Counted from the first letter of the stretch, positions 46,901 through 55,839 are shown. The stretch: 64,000 nt of DNA from Pseudaminobacter soli (ex Li et al. 2025) (GCF_003012705.1 NZ_PXYL01000008.1:1-64000), one strand, 5' to 3'. Notes: generated by a model from the sequence alone, not told the origin. Program-made: numbers and translations.

Positions 46901-47422
46901 TTCGCCTCCTGGCTCATGTATCCGAAGGTGTTTTCGGACTTTGCCGCCGCGCAGGAAACCTATGGCCCGGTCAGCGTGCTGCCGACGCTGACTTACTTCT
47001 ACGGCATGGAGCCGGAGGATGAGGTTTTCGTCGACATCGAGAAGGGCAAGACGCTGGTGATCCGCTGCCTGGCCGTCGGCGATGTCGACGACAAGGGCAT
47101 GGTGACCGTGTTCTTCGAGCTCAACGGCCAGCCGCGCCGCGTCAAGGTGCCGGACCGCGCGCATGGCGCCTCGGCCGCGAAGGCGCGCCGCAAGGCCGAG
47201 CCGGGCAACGACGCGCATGTCGGCGCGCCGATGCCGGGCGTGGTTTCCACGCTTGCCGTCGCCGCCGGCCAGGCGGTGAAGGCCGGCGACGTGCTGTTGT
47301 CCATCGAAGCGATGAAAATGGAGACGGCGCTGCACGCCGAGCGCGACGGCATCATTGCCGAGGTGCTGGTCAGGGCCGGCGACCAGATCGACGCCAAGGA
47401 CCTTCTGGTGGTGTTCGCATAG
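43964..47422 (+). CDS. pyc: pyruvate carboxylase
   Basis: 1152 aa single-chain anaplerotic enzyme (pyruvate + bicarbonate + ATP to oxaloacetate). The biotin carboxylase domain (about 1-450) begins ISKILVANRSEIAIRVFRAA and contains SWGGGGRGMRAIRS. The carboxyltransferase domain (about 540-810) has VTDTTMRDAHQSLLATRVRT and IHFHTHDTSG. The C-terminal biotin carrier has SIEAMKMETA, with the biotinylated Lys near residue 1117. Length matches the family. TTG 43964 is taken as start, as the product then begins exactly like other PycA proteins (PISKILV); no ATG fits. Confidence 0.97.
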   Translation: MPISKILVANRSEIAIRVFRAANELGLKTVAIWAEEDKYSLHRFKADESYQVGRGPHLTRDLGPIESYLSIDEVLRVARLSGADAIHPGYGLLSESPEFAEACAAAGITFIGPKPETMRRLGNKVAARNLAIEVGVPVVPATEPLPDDIEEVKKLAAGIGYPVMLKASWGGGGRGMRAIRSEAELAREVMEGKREAKAAFGKDEVYLEKLIERARHVEVQVLGDTHGNAVHLFERDCSIQRRNQKVVERAPAPYLGDALRQELCGYALQLARETSYIGAGTVEFLQDADTGKFYFIEVNPRIQVEHTVTEEVTGIDIVKAQIHILDGFAIGTPESGVPAQADIRLNGHALQCRITTEDPEHNFIPDYGRITAYRGATGFGIRLDGGTAYSGAVITRFYDPLLEKVTAWAPTPGEAIARMHRALREFRIRGVATNLTFLEAIITHPAFQANAYTTKFIDTTPELFAQVKRQDRATKLLNYLADVTVNGHPETRGRAQPDPEAAAPVIPWFTGPVPNGSKQRFDALGPQKFAAWMREQKEVLVTDTTMRDAHQSLLATRVRTYDIARIAGTYARALPQLLSLECWGGATFDVAMRFLTEDPWERLSRVREAAPNILLQMLLRGANGVGYTNYPDNVVKHFVKQAAAGGIDLFRVFDCLNWVENMRVAMDAVVAEGKLCEAAICYTGDILDPARAKYDLKYYVGLAKELEAAGAHIIAVKDMAGLLKPGAARVLFKALREATDLPIHFHTHDTSGLSAATVLAAVESGVDAVDAAMDAFSGNTSQPCLGSIVEALKGDARDPGLDTEWIRRISFYWEAVRNQYAAFESDLKGPASEVYLHEMPGGQFTNLKEQARSLGLETRWHEVAQAYHDVNLMFGDIVKVTPSSKVVGDMALMMVSQDLTVADVENPDKDIAFPDSVVSMLRGDLGQSPGGWPAALQKKALKGEKPITVRPGSLLKPADLKANRKEIEDKLGRALSEFEFASWLMYPKVFSDFAAAQETYGPVSVLPTLTYFYGMEPEDEVFVDIEKGKTLVIRCLAVGDVDDKGMVTVFFELNGQPRRVKVPDRAHGASAAKARRKAEPGNDAHVGAPMPGVVSTLAVAAGQAVKAGDVLLSIEAMKMETALHAERDGIIAEVLVRAGDQIDAKDLLVVFA

Positions 47423-47442
47423 CGATGTCATCGAAATCCGGG

Positions 47443-47461
47443 CCGGCCGTTTCGAGGCCGG
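47443..47461 (+). terminator. weak hairpin after pyc
   Basis: CCGGCC, GTTTCGA, GGCCGG, 20 bp after the pyc stop, with no T-run. The remaining 180 bp before the MFS gene hold nothing recognisable. Confidence 0.35.
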
Positions 47462-47643
47462 TTCGGAGAGGCGCTACACTTTGCCAGGGGGACAGCTTGG
47501 CAGGTTTCCGCTAGTTACGTTCGCGGCCATGACGGACGGCCTCCGCCGTCTGGTCCAATATTTCGCCGAATTTAACGTGTTGACTGTCGGTTAAACCGAT
47601 TTAAATTCGCGCCTCGCACAACCACTGGACGCGGAACGCCATA

Positions 47644-48825
47644 ATGCACGCCACGAACATGATCGAAACCGCAAAACGCGGGCGCTGGGCCGTTGCCACG
47701 GCGTTCTTCGTCAACGGCTTCATGACCGGCAGTTGGGCGCCGCAGATCCCGGTGTTCCTCACCCGGCTTGGCATCAGCGAGTTCACGCTCGGCCTGCTCA
47801 TCCTGCTGTTCGGCGCCGGCGCCGTGGTCTTCATGTCGTGGTGCGGCTATTTGATAGCGCGCCATGGCTCGCGCAGCGTGGTGCGCTGGTTTGGCGCTGC
47901 CGCCACCTTCGGCCTGCTGATCGTCGCGTTGGCACCCAACGTGATTACGGCGGCGGTGGCCATGTTCCTGTTCGGCGGCGTCACCGGCGGCATGGACGTG
48001 GCCATGAACGCCAATGCGGTGGCCGTGGAAAAGCGGCTCTCGCGCGCCATCATGTCGTCCTCGCACGGCTTCTGGAGCCTGGGCGGCTTTGTCGGCGGCG
48101 GCCTCGGCGGCTTTGCCATCCAGAACTACGGCCATCTCGTCCACGCCGTGCTGGTGACGGTCGTCGCAGCCGTCCTGCTGGCCATGTCGCTTCGCCATCT
48201 CATCGTCGAAGAGCGGCACATCGTTGCCGAGCACAGAAAATTCTCGCTGCCGAAGAACCCCGCGATCTATCTCGTGGGCCTGATGGCACTGTTGTGCATG
48301 ATTCCCGAAGGCTCGGTGCTCGACTGGGCGGCGCTCTATCTCAAGCAGGAGCTCGGCGCCGACATCGCCACCGCCGGCCTCGCCTTTGCCTTCTTTGCCG
48401 GCACGATGGCGACGGTGCGCTTCATGGGTGATGCCGTGCGCAACCGTTTCGGTGCCGTAACCACGCTTCGCGTCTCCAGCCTGATTGCGGCCACGGGCAT
48501 GCTTGTCGCCGGCTTTGCGCCGACGCCCTGGGTGGCCATTGCGGCCTTTGCCTTCTGCGGGCTAGGCATTGCCAACATGGTGCCGATCGTCTTTTCGGCG
48601 GCCGGCAACCAGCCGGGCCTGTCGGCTGGCGCGGGCATGAGCGTGGTCACCACCATGGGCTATTCCGGAATCCTGATGGCGCCTTCGGCCATCGGCTTCG
48701 TCGGCCAGCACACGGGCTTTGCGCCGGTCTTCATCTCGGTGTCGGCGCTGCTGATCGTCGTGTTCCTGATGTCGGGCATGGCCCGCCACGCCGACTTCGC
48801 GCCGGCGGCTCAGCCGGCCGAGTAA
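47644..48825 (+). CDS. MFS transporter
   Basis: 393 aa with about twelve hydrophobic segments. N-terminus AKRGRWAVATAFFVNGFMTG, then SWAPQIPVFLTRLGISEFTL; loop motif AGAVVFMSWCGYLIARHGSR; central loop near 195-210 (VEERHIVAEHRKFSLPKNPA). It resembles the YbjJ-like or FucP-neighbouring 12-helix MFS proteins of unknown substrate. Its last 16 bases overlap the convergent LysR gene. Confidence 0.9.
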   Translation: MHATNMIETAKRGRWAVATAFFVNGFMTGSWAPQIPVFLTRLGISEFTLGLLILLFGAGAVVFMSWCGYLIARHGSRSVVRWFGAAATFGLLIVALAPNVITAAVAMFLFGGVTGGMDVAMNANAVAVEKRLSRAIMSSSHGFWSLGGFVGGGLGGFAIQNYGHLVHAVLVTVVAAVLLAMSLRHLIVEERHIVAEHRKFSLPKNPAIYLVGLMALLCMIPEGSVLDWAALYLKQELGADIATAGLAFAFFAGTMATVRFMGDAVRNRFGAVTTLRVSSLIAATGMLVAGFAPTPWVAIAAFAFCGLGIANMVPIVFSAAGNQPGLSAGAGMSVVTTMGYSGILMAPSAIGFVGQHTGFAPVFISVSALLIVVFLMSGMARHADFAPAAQPAE

Positions 48826-49697
48826 CGCTTCAACTCTTCCTGCAGGAAATCCGCCACGCGGCGGATGCGGACGCTTGCCCGCACGTCGCGGTGCATGGCG
48901 AGCCATACCGGGAGCGCGGGCAGGGGCAGGTCGGGCAGCACGATCTCGACGCCGGGCGCGCGCCGAACGAGCGGTTCCTGCGCAATGCCGATACCGTTGC
49001 CGGTTCGGACAGCTTCCCAGAGCACGATGTGATTGTCGCTGCGCAGGCGGAAGGTATGCCGCGTCAACCCCGGCAAGTAAGGCTCAAGGCCACGGATCAT
49101 CTCGTCGCTGCGGTCGAAGCCGATGAGGTCGTGCCCGCGCAGATCCTCAAGTTTTTCGGGCCGGCCGCGCCGGTCGAGATAGCTTGTCGCCGCGCAGGCG
49201 CGGAGCGGAATGGCGGTGACCTTGCGTGCCACCAGTTCGTTCTGCGCCGGCCGCACCATGCGGATGGCGATGTCGGCGTCGCGGCGCAGAAGGTTCTCGA
49301 CCTGGTTGGAGGCGACGATCTCGACCTCGATGGCCGGCTCCTCGACGCCGAGGCGGGCGAGCATCTCGGGCAGCACGCAGGCGGCAACGACTTCGCTTGC
49401 GGCTATGCGGACCGTGCCCTCGATGGCCTCCACCGAGCCCAGCGCCAGCCGCGAAAAGGCGGTTGCCTTTTCATGCACGGCCAGGCCGCGCTCGAACAAC
49501 AGGCTTCCTGCCTCGGTCAGCACATAGCCTTGTCGCCCGCGCCGGAAAAGCGTCACGCCAAGCGCCTGCTCGAGTTCTGCGATGTGGCGGCCAAGCGTGG
49601 GCTGGCTGGCCGACAGCTGGCGTGCGGCGGCCGACAGGCTGCCGGTTTCGGCCACTGCCACGAAACTTCTGATCAGGTTCCAATCGATTTCGGTCAT
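48810..49697 (-). CDS. LysR-family transcriptional regulator
   Basis: 295 aa. Winged helix at 1-62: NLIRSFVAVAETGSLSAAAR, QLSASQPTLGRHIAELEQAL. The effector domain starts at about 90 (GTVRIAASEVVAACVLPEML). It is divergent from the NAD(P)-binding protein gene, 97 bp apart, and is the likely regulator of that gene. Its 3' end overlaps the MFS gene by 16 bp. Confidence 0.94.
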   Translation of the reverse strand: MTEIDWNLIRSFVAVAETGSLSAAARQLSASQPTLGRHIAELEQALGVTLFRRGRQGYVLTEAGSLLFERGLAVHEKATAFSRLALGSVEAIEGTVRIAASEVVAACVLPEMLARLGVEEPAIEVEIVASNQVENLLRRDADIAIRMVRPAQNELVARKVTAIPLRACAATSYLDRRGRPEKLEDLRGHDLIGFDRSDEMIRGLEPYLPGLTRHTFRLRSDNHIVLWEAVRTGNGIGIAQEPLVRRAPGVEIVLPDLPLPALPVWLAMHRDVRASVRIRRVADFLQEELKRYSAG

Positions 49698-49712
49698 ATT
49701 CGAAATTGAATA
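49697..49712. promoter_or_regulatory. possible LysR binding site in the divergent promoter
   Basis: TATTC-GAAATT-GAATA, a 16-bp interrupted palindrome of the T-N11-A kind, touching the LysR start codon. LysR-type proteins commonly bind such sites to control themselves and the divergent gene. Confidence 0.45.
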
Positions 49713-49794
49713 ACGAAGTGCCGATTTCTGTCAATTTCCTTTCGAACATGCATGAATCATATGAAGGTTACTCACACAAACAGGAGTGACCGAA

Positions 49795-50751
49795 ATGACC
49801 AAGATCGTAGTTCTGGGTGCCCGTGGCCGGCTTGGCCAGGTCGTCGCAAAGGCCTTTCTCGATGCCGGATACGAGGTGCGGGCAGTGACCCGCGACGGCA
49901 AGTTGCCGGCGGAATTGTCCGGGGCGGAAGCCGTCGCCGCCAACGCGCTCGACAGGCAGTCGCTGATCCGGGCCATGCAAGGCGCGGACATCGTCTTCAA
50001 CGGGCTCAACCCCATCTATTCCGACTGGAGCACCTGCCTGCCCATGGCGGAGAACGTGATGGCCGCCTGCCATGCCAACCACGCGCTCCATCTCTTTCCG
50101 GGCACGGTCTACAATTTCGGGTCGCCCATTCCGGCGGTCATCACCGAGGAAACTCCGGAGCGCCCGACCACCGAAAAGGGCCGCATCCGCGTTGCCATGG
50201 AAGAACTGTTCCGCCGCGAGGCGGCTGCCGGCCGGGTTCGCACCATACTTCTCAGGGCCGGAGATTTCTTCGGCGGCAAGGGCACGGGCTCGTGGTTCGA
50301 CCTCGTGGTCGCCTCCAAGCTCGCCAAGGGCGTCTACACGGCGCCGGGGCCGGTCCATCTGGTGCATGAGTGGGCATATCTGCCGGATTTCGCGGCGGCC
50401 TTCGTCGCCCTCGCCGACAAGCGCGACACGCTCGGAGCCTTTGAGAACCTGAACCTTCCCGGCCATGCGGTGACCGACCTCGAGATAAAGGCAGCGGCCG
50501 AGAAGGCCCTGGGGCGCAAGCTGAGGCTTGCCTCGATGCCCTGGTGGGTGCTGCGCGCGGGCAGCCCGTTCGTGCCGATGTGGAAGGCGATCCTGTCGAT
50601 GTCCTATCTGCGCTTCGAAGAGCACCGGCTGGTGTCGTCGCGTCTGGAAGGCATTATCGGCACGATCCCGCATACGCCGCTGGATGAGGCCGTGGCGCAG
50701 GCGCTCGCCGACCTCGGCATTGTGGGCGCCCTTGGCGAAAAGGCAGCCTGA
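49795..50751 (+). CDS. NAD(P)-binding NmrA/epimerase-like protein
   Basis: 318 aa. ATG 49795 with CAGGAG eight bases upstream; GTG 49786 is the alternative. N-terminal Rossmann motif TKIVVLGARGRLGQVVAKAF, then YEVRAVTRDGKL and DIVFNGLNPIY. No short-chain dehydrogenase YxxxK triad is obvious at the usual place, although TVYNFGS may substitute. Related proteins are NAD(P)-binding regulators or epimerase-like reductases. Divergent from the LysR gene. Confidence 0.87.
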   Translation: MTKIVVLGARGRLGQVVAKAFLDAGYEVRAVTRDGKLPAELSGAEAVAANALDRQSLIRAMQGADIVFNGLNPIYSDWSTCLPMAENVMAACHANHALHLFPGTVYNFGSPIPAVITEETPERPTTEKGRIRVAMEELFRREAAAGRVRTILLRAGDFFGGKGTGSWFDLVVASKLAKGVYTAPGPVHLVHEWAYLPDFAAAFVALADKRDTLGAFENLNLPGHAVTDLEIKAAAEKALGRKLRLASMPWWVLRAGSPFVPMWKAILSMSYLRFEEHRLVSSRLEGIIGTIPHTPLDEAVAQALADLGIVGALGEKAA

Positions 50752-50820
50752 CAGAAGCGAGAAGCTAGGACGCCCATAGCGGGTTTTGCTGCGGGCGTTT
50801 GCCTGTCGGTGGTAGTCCGG

Positions 50821-50979
50821 TCAGATCCGGCCCATCAGCAGCAGGATCAGCAGCACGATCAGGATGATGCCGACGATGCCGGACGGGCCATAGCCCCAGC
50901 CGCGCGAATGCGGCCACGCCGGTACGGCGCCGATCAGAATCAGAATGAGGATGATGACGAGAAGAGTGCTCAGCGTCAT
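50821..50979 (-). CDS. DUF3309 family microprotein
   Basis: A 52-aa very hydrophobic protein: it begins MTLSTLLVIILILILIGAVP, continues AWPHSRGWGYGPSGIVGIIL, and ends IVLLILLLMGRI. Two membrane helices flank a PAWPHSRGWGYGPSG loop, the exact DUF3309 pattern. The start is ATG 50979, with GGAGGGACACC before it. Function unknown; such proteins are often stress-induced in rhizobia. Confidence 0.88.
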   Translation of the reverse strand: MTLSTLLVIILILILIGAVPAWPHSRGWGYGPSGIVGIILIVLLILLLMGRI

Positions 50980-51102
50980 GGTGTCCCTCCATTGAAGCGT
51001 TTCAACGGGAGGACAATGCCGGGCCTATACTGTGGTTCCTCTCATGCCGAGAGGCTCTTCCTCGCCAGGAATGTGCGGGCGACGCGGGGATGCCCGGAAA
51101 GA

Positions 51103-51136
51103 TGCGCCGCACGCCGTTCAGGCGGCGTGCGGCGCA
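51103..51136 (-). terminator. hairpin behind the RND efflux operon
   Basis: TGCGCCGCACGCC and GGCGTGCGGCGCA form a 13-bp stem around GTTCAGGC, 7 bp after the stop of the efflux pump gene on the minus strand. No T-run, so termination may be by structure with Rho. Confidence 0.6.
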
Positions 51137-51142
51137 GTCTCG

Positions 51143-54100
51143 TTATTCGGCCGCCTTGGGGTAGGCGACGTTGTCGGAGCCGAGGGCAGGTTCCTTTTCC
51201 TCGGCCGCCGCATCGGCTTTCCGCTTGCGGCGGAACAGGCGGTTGAGGAAGCGGCTGACGCGGCTGTCCTTGCTGCGGGTGAACACCATCAGCATCGCCG
51301 GCGTGACGATCAGCGTCAGCACCGTGGCGAAGGACAGGCCGAAGACGATGGCGCTCGACAGCGAGATCCACCACTGCGTCGAAGGCGCGTTGATGGTCGT
51401 CTCGTGGTGGAAGATTTCCAGCCCGAGGCCAAACGCGATCGGCAGCACGCCGAAGATGGCCGACAGTGCGGTCAGCACCACCGGGCGGGCGCGTTCGCGG
51501 CAGGTCTGCAGCACCGCTTCCAACTTGTCCCAGCCTTCATGGCGCAGCCGGTCGTAGGTGTCGATCAGCACGATGTTGTTGTTCACCACCACGCCGGCGA
51601 GCGCGATGACGCCGATGCCCGACATGACGATGCCGAAGGGCTGGCCGGTGATGAGCAGGCCAAGGAACACGCCGATGGTCGACATGATCACGCAGGACAG
51701 CACCATCAGCACGCTGCTGAACTTGTTGAACTGCGCGAGCAGCACGATGAAGATCAGGAACAGCGCCGCGCCGAAGGCCTTGCTCAGGAACTCGCCGGCA
51801 GCCTTGCTCTCCTCGTCCTGGCCCGCCAGCTTCCAGCGGATGCCGGGCAGGTCGATCTTCTTCATCGCCTCGGTTACCGCAGCCTGCGCCGCCGCCGGCT
51901 GCACGCCGCTGGCAACGTTGGCCTGCACCACGATGGTGCGCTGGCCGTCGATGCGGTTGAGGATGCCCACCTTCTGCTGAGGTTCGCGGGTGACGAAGTT
52001 GGAGATCGGCACCGACCCGTGGGCGGTTTCGACGCGCAACTGGTCGAGCGTCGAAAGCGTGCGGCGATCCTCCGGCAGGCGCAGGCGGATGTCGACGGCG
52101 TCGTCGGCACCGGCCGGGCGATAGTCGGAGAGTTTTAGGCCGTTGGTGACGAGCTGCACCACAGAGCCCACCGCGACCGGGCTTGCGCCATACTGCGCCG
52201 CCTTGCTGCGGTCGATCTTGAGCGCCCAGTCGATGCCCGGCGGCGGCAGGCCGTCGGAAACGTCGATGACGCCCGGGATCGTCTTCAGCATTGCCGCGAC
52301 TTCCTTGGCCTTGTCGTTGAGGCCGGCGGGGTCCGCCGCCGACAGGCGCACCTGAATGGCCTTGCCGGTGGGCGGACCGGCCTCGGGCACGCGCACTTCG
52401 ACATGCGCCCCCGGAATACCGGCCATGGCCTCGCGCAGTTCGTTCAGCACCTCATGTGCGGGCTTGCGCTGGCGCCAGTCGACGAACTCGTACTGGATCA
52501 CGCCGACCACATCCTCGTCGACGTCGTTGCCGCCGCCGGTGGTCTTGCCGGCGCGGGTGTAGACCGATTTCACGCCCGGCCAACCGAGAATGCGCTTTTC
52601 GGCCTGCGCGACCGCCGCGTCCATTTCGGCAAGCGAAAGGTTGCCGCGGGCATGCACGTAGAGCAGGCCGTATTCCGGCTCGACACTGGGGAAGAACTCG
52701 ACGCCCTTGCCCTTGTGGGCATAGACCCACGGCACCGCGACCAGCAGGGCAACCGCCAGGAGCATCGTGATGATGGGGTGGCGCGTGGCAAGCTTGACGG
52801 TGCCCATATAGAGCCCGTCCTTGTGCTCGGGCTCGTGATGGGCCTTGCCGAAAATGGCGCCAAGCGTCGGCGTGAACACCAGCGCGTAGAGCATTGAGGC
52901 CGACAGCGTCACGATCAGCGTGATCGGCATGTACTTCATGAACTCGCCGACGATGCCCGGCCAGAACAGCAGCGGCGAGAAGGCGGCGATACGCGTCATG
53001 GTGGCGGCGATGACCGGACCGGCCATGCGGCTTGCCGCCATTGCATAGGCTTCCTTCTTGTCCATGCCCTCGGCCATGCGCCGCTCGGCGAATTCGGTGA
53101 CGATGATGGCATCGTCCACCAGCATGCCCACCGCCAGGATCAGGCTGAACAGCACCACGATGTTGACCGTGAAGCCGCCCAGCGACAAGAGCAGTATGCC
53201 GAGCAGGAACGAGGTCGGGATCGCCAGGCCGATCAGCATCGAAGCCCGGCCGGACAGCGCGTAGAGGATGATGATGAACACCAGGATGACGGCGATCATC
53301 ACGTGGTTCTGCAGGTCGCCCAGCAGCTGGCGGATCGAGGTCGACTTGTCCTGGCTGTAGGAGACGACGCTGCCCTCCGGCAGCTTCTTGGCGAAGCCAT
53401 CGGCCACCGCCTTCACCGCGTCGACGGTCTCGACGAGGTTCGCGCCGGTGCGCTTCTTCACCTCGATGGCGATGGCGGGCTTGCCGTCGAGACGGGTGAT
53501 GGTCTCGGCGTCCTTGTAGGTCGAGCGGACGGCGGCGATGTCCTTCGCGCGAACAACGGCATTCTGGCCGGCGACGATCGGCAGGTTCGCGATATCCTCC
53601 GGCGACTCGATCAGCGAGGGCACCTTGACGGCATAGCGGCCCTCGGCGCCTTCGATATTGCCGGCGGCAACCAGGCTGTTCGAGGCGCCGACGCCCACGA
53701 TGAGCTGGTCGAGGCGCAGGCCGTAGGAGGTGAGCTTGACCGGGTCGATGATGACCTCGACGAGGTCGTCGCGGGCGCCGCGCAGGTCAGCCTGCAGAAC
53801 GCCCGGCACCTCTTCGATGCGGTCGCGCAGTTCGCGCGCGGCGGCGGTCAGCGCCCTTTCGGGCACGTTGCCGGCCAGCGTCACCACCAGCACCGGGAAT
53901 TCGGAGAGGTTGACCTCGTTGACGGTCGGTTCCTCGGCGCCTTGCGGCAGGTCGCGCTTGGCGTCCTGCACCTTGGCGCGAACGTCCTCGAGTGCCGTCG
54001 AAAGGTTCGCTCCGGCATTGTACTCGATCAGCACGTAGCCGCCGCCCTGATAAGCGGCCGAGCGCATCTCCTTGACGTTGGAGAGGCTCTTCATGCGCGT

Positions 54101-54304
54101 TTCGACCGGCCGCAGCAGCAGCCGCTCGGAGTCCTCCGGCGAGATGCCGTTATAGGCAAGACTCACATAGATGATCGGAATCTTGACGTCCGGTTCGGCT
54201 TCCTTGGGGATCGACTGATACGCCAGCGCACCGGCGATCAGGAAAAACACCATGAAGGAAAGCGTAAGCCGCGCATTGCGGATTGCGTAGCCGACGATAC
54301 CCAT
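51143..54304 (-). CDS. RND efflux pump, inner-membrane permease
   Basis: 1053 aa, full length for the AcrB/MdtB-like HAE superfamily. N-terminal helix ARLTLSFMVFFLIAGALAYQ, then SIPKEAEPDVKIPIIYVSLA (porter domain start). The proton-relay Asp pair is present in LAVGMLVDDAIIVTEF (TM4). GIVMSGIGVIALAGVVVNNN and NIVLIDTYDRLR are in the second half. The long Lys/Glu C-terminal tail is NRLFRRKRKADAAAEEK. It works with the upstream adaptor, 39 bp apart, and a separate outer-membrane channel. Substrates unknown. Confidence 0.95.
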   Translation of the reverse strand: MGIVGYAIRNARLTLSFMVFFLIAGALAYQSIPKEAEPDVKIPIIYVSLAYNGISPEDSERLLLRPVETRMKSLSNVKEMRSAAYQGGGYVLIEYNAGANLSTALEDVRAKVQDAKRDLPQGAEEPTVNEVNLSEFPVLVVTLAGNVPERALTAAARELRDRIEEVPGVLQADLRGARDDLVEVIIDPVKLTSYGLRLDQLIVGVGASNSLVAAGNIEGAEGRYAVKVPSLIESPEDIANLPIVAGQNAVVRAKDIAAVRSTYKDAETITRLDGKPAIAIEVKKRTGANLVETVDAVKAVADGFAKKLPEGSVVSYSQDKSTSIRQLLGDLQNHVMIAVILVFIIILYALSGRASMLIGLAIPTSFLLGILLLSLGGFTVNIVVLFSLILAVGMLVDDAIIVTEFAERRMAEGMDKKEAYAMAASRMAGPVIAATMTRIAAFSPLLFWPGIVGEFMKYMPITLIVTLSASMLYALVFTPTLGAIFGKAHHEPEHKDGLYMGTVKLATRHPIITMLLAVALLVAVPWVYAHKGKGVEFFPSVEPEYGLLYVHARGNLSLAEMDAAVAQAEKRILGWPGVKSVYTRAGKTTGGGNDVDEDVVGVIQYEFVDWRQRKPAHEVLNELREAMAGIPGAHVEVRVPEAGPPTGKAIQVRLSAADPAGLNDKAKEVAAMLKTIPGVIDVSDGLPPPGIDWALKIDRSKAAQYGASPVAVGSVVQLVTNGLKLSDYRPAGADDAVDIRLRLPEDRRTLSTLDQLRVETAHGSVPISNFVTREPQQKVGILNRIDGQRTIVVQANVASGVQPAAAQAAVTEAMKKIDLPGIRWKLAGQDEESKAAGEFLSKAFGAALFLIFIVLLAQFNKFSSVLMVLSCVIMSTIGVFLGLLITGQPFGIVMSGIGVIALAGVVVNNNIVLIDTYDRLRHEGWDKLEAVLQTCRERARPVVLTALSAIFGVLPIAFGLGLEIFHHETTINAPSTQWWISLSSAIVFGLSFATVLTLIVTPAMLMVFTRSKDSRVSRFLNRLFRRKRKADAAAEEKEPALGSDNVAYPKAAE

Positions 54305-54343
54305 TTTTCGACCTTTGTCGTATGGCAGGCGCCGCGAGGCGCT

Positions 54344-55480
54344 TTATTGCGGGAGGCCGCCGCTAGGGGCGCCGGCAAGCTTCTTGATCATTTCGGCGTC
54401 GGCATCGACTGCATCCACCGTGTCTCCCTCGGAGACCAGGTCCTGACCGGCCACGATGATGCGCGCATCCGACGGAATGCCGCCGAGCACCAGCCCGGAC
54501 GGGGTGTCGTCGACGAGGTCGATCGGGTGGAAGGAGACCTTCTGGTCCTTGTCGACGGCGCGGATCCCGAGGTCGCCGTTGCTGCTCAGCGTCACCACCG
54601 AACGCGGCAGGATGACCGCTTCGGCCGGCTGGGCGCTCACCGTGATCTCAGCCGTCATGCCGGCCGGTATCGAGCCTTCGGGATTGGGGACCGCGATTTC
54701 GATGCGGAACGTGCGGGTAGATGTCGAGGCGTCGCGGCTGATGTAGCGCACCGTGCCCTTGGCCGTGTCGCCGTTGACCAGCTTGACCTCGGCATCGTCG
54801 CCGATCTTGACGTAACTCAGGTCGCGTTCGCTGATCTCGCCCTTGCCCACGATCGGATCGAGGCTGAGGATGGTGGCCACTTCGCCACCCGCCATGATCG
54901 AGCTGCCGAGTTCGACCGGGACGCGATCGATGACGCCGTCGAACGGCGCCTTCACCTCGGTGCGGGCAAGTTCCGCCTGCGCGGCCTCGAGCTGCGACCT
55001 GGCAGCGGCAAGTGCGGAGCGGACGATGTCGGATTGCAGCTTGGGCGAGTTGCCCGACTTGACCAGGCGTTCCTGGGCGTCGGCCTCGGCCTGGCGCTGT
55101 GCAACCAGCTGGCGCGCGGTCTCGACGGCGGCGGTCTTCTCCTCCGCATCGAGCATCAGCACCAGGTCGCCCGCCTTGACGTGCTGGCCCTGCTTGACCG
55201 GCAGCTTGGCGATGATGCCGCCCACGCGCGTGGCGAGCACGGCGCGCTTGTCGGCCTCGGTCTGGCCCGACATGCGGATGGCGCGGGCGTGCTGGACGCG
55301 CGGCGGCGTGATCACCGCGACCGTGCGGGTCGGCGCCTTGGGCTGTTCGGCTGCGGTCGGCTTCTTTTCAGCCTCGGCGGCCGCGCTGCCGACGGAAGAG
55401 AATTCGCCCGTGCCCATCCAGGCGGCGAAACCAATAAGCACACCTATAGCGGCAAGCTTGTGAAACCTAACCTTGGCCAT
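54344..55480 (-). CDS. RND efflux periplasmic adaptor
   Basis: 378 aa from ATG 55480 (MAKVRFHKLAAIGVLIGFAAW, an uncleaved anchor or signal at 8-25). Lipoyl half-motifs GIIAKLPVKQGQHVKAGDLV and VKAPFDGVIDRVPVELGSSI surround a coiled-coil hairpin (about 115-175). The beta barrel follows at about 190-270 (SERDLSYVKIGDDAEVKLVN). It bridges pump and outer-membrane channel. First gene of the pair; palindromes in the upstream region suggest repressor control. Confidence 0.93.
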   Translation of the reverse strand: MAKVRFHKLAAIGVLIGFAAWMGTGEFSSVGSAAAEAEKKPTAAEQPKAPTRTVAVITPPRVQHARAIRMSGQTEADKRAVLATRVGGIIAKLPVKQGQHVKAGDLVLMLDAEEKTAAVETARQLVAQRQAEADAQERLVKSGNSPKLQSDIVRSALAAARSQLEAAQAELARTEVKAPFDGVIDRVPVELGSSIMAGGEVATILSLDPIVGKGEISERDLSYVKIGDDAEVKLVNGDTAKGTVRYISRDASTSTRTFRIEIAVPNPEGSIPAGMTAEITVSAQPAEAVILPRSVVTLSSNGDLGIRAVDKDQKVSFHPIDLVDDTPSGLVLGGIPSDARIIVAGQDLVSEGDTVDAVDADAEMIKKLAGAPSGGLPQ

Positions 55481-55658
55481 GATCAATTCCAATACTTGGG
55501 TCCCCGGCGAGACCACGGTCATTTGCAGGCGTGCCGCTCGATATGGGTGCGTCCCCGGCCGGATTCAATCGGTTATATCCCACGATAACCAACGAGCGGC
55601 GGTATCTACATCAAAGTCGAACCCCGAAACAGTCAGAAAAATTCATCCGTCGACAAAT

Positions 55659-55678
55659 CCTGACAATGGGTTGTCAGG
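55659..55678. promoter_or_regulatory. inverted repeat upstream of the efflux genes, TetR-like operator
   Basis: CCTGACAA-TGGG-TTGTCAGG: a perfect 8-bp inverted repeat, about 180 bp before the adaptor start, in the 359-bp gap (55481-55839). The size and spacing fit a TetR/AcrR-type operator; no tetR gene is nearby. Confidence 0.55.
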
Positions 55679-55727
55679 AAGCATGCTTCACACAAGAGTC
55701 GTTTAAAGACGCTTATCCTTCGGCATT

Positions 55728-55779
55728 GCCGACATGTCGGCCGAATATTTTCCGGCTGAAGAGCTCGGCCGAGCTCTTC
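55728..55779. promoter_or_regulatory. two palindromes in the efflux/oxidoreductase gap
   Basis: GCCGACATGTCGGC (55728-55741) and a perfect 22-bp palindrome (55758-55779, half-site GAAGAGCTCGG). They lie 60-110 bp past the end of the leftward oxidoreductase gene. They could be operators or a cruciform-type transcription barrier. The rest of the gap shows no gene. Confidence 0.5.
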
Positions 55780-55839
55780 GCATGCGAATGTTACGTAAAC
55801 CTTGCATCATGTGACCCCTCCAGGAATTCGATGATGAGG

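Noticed and set aside
51032-55588. Long rightward frames opposite the RND genes
   Set aside because: Antisense shadows of the pump and adaptor, whose family signatures are intact.
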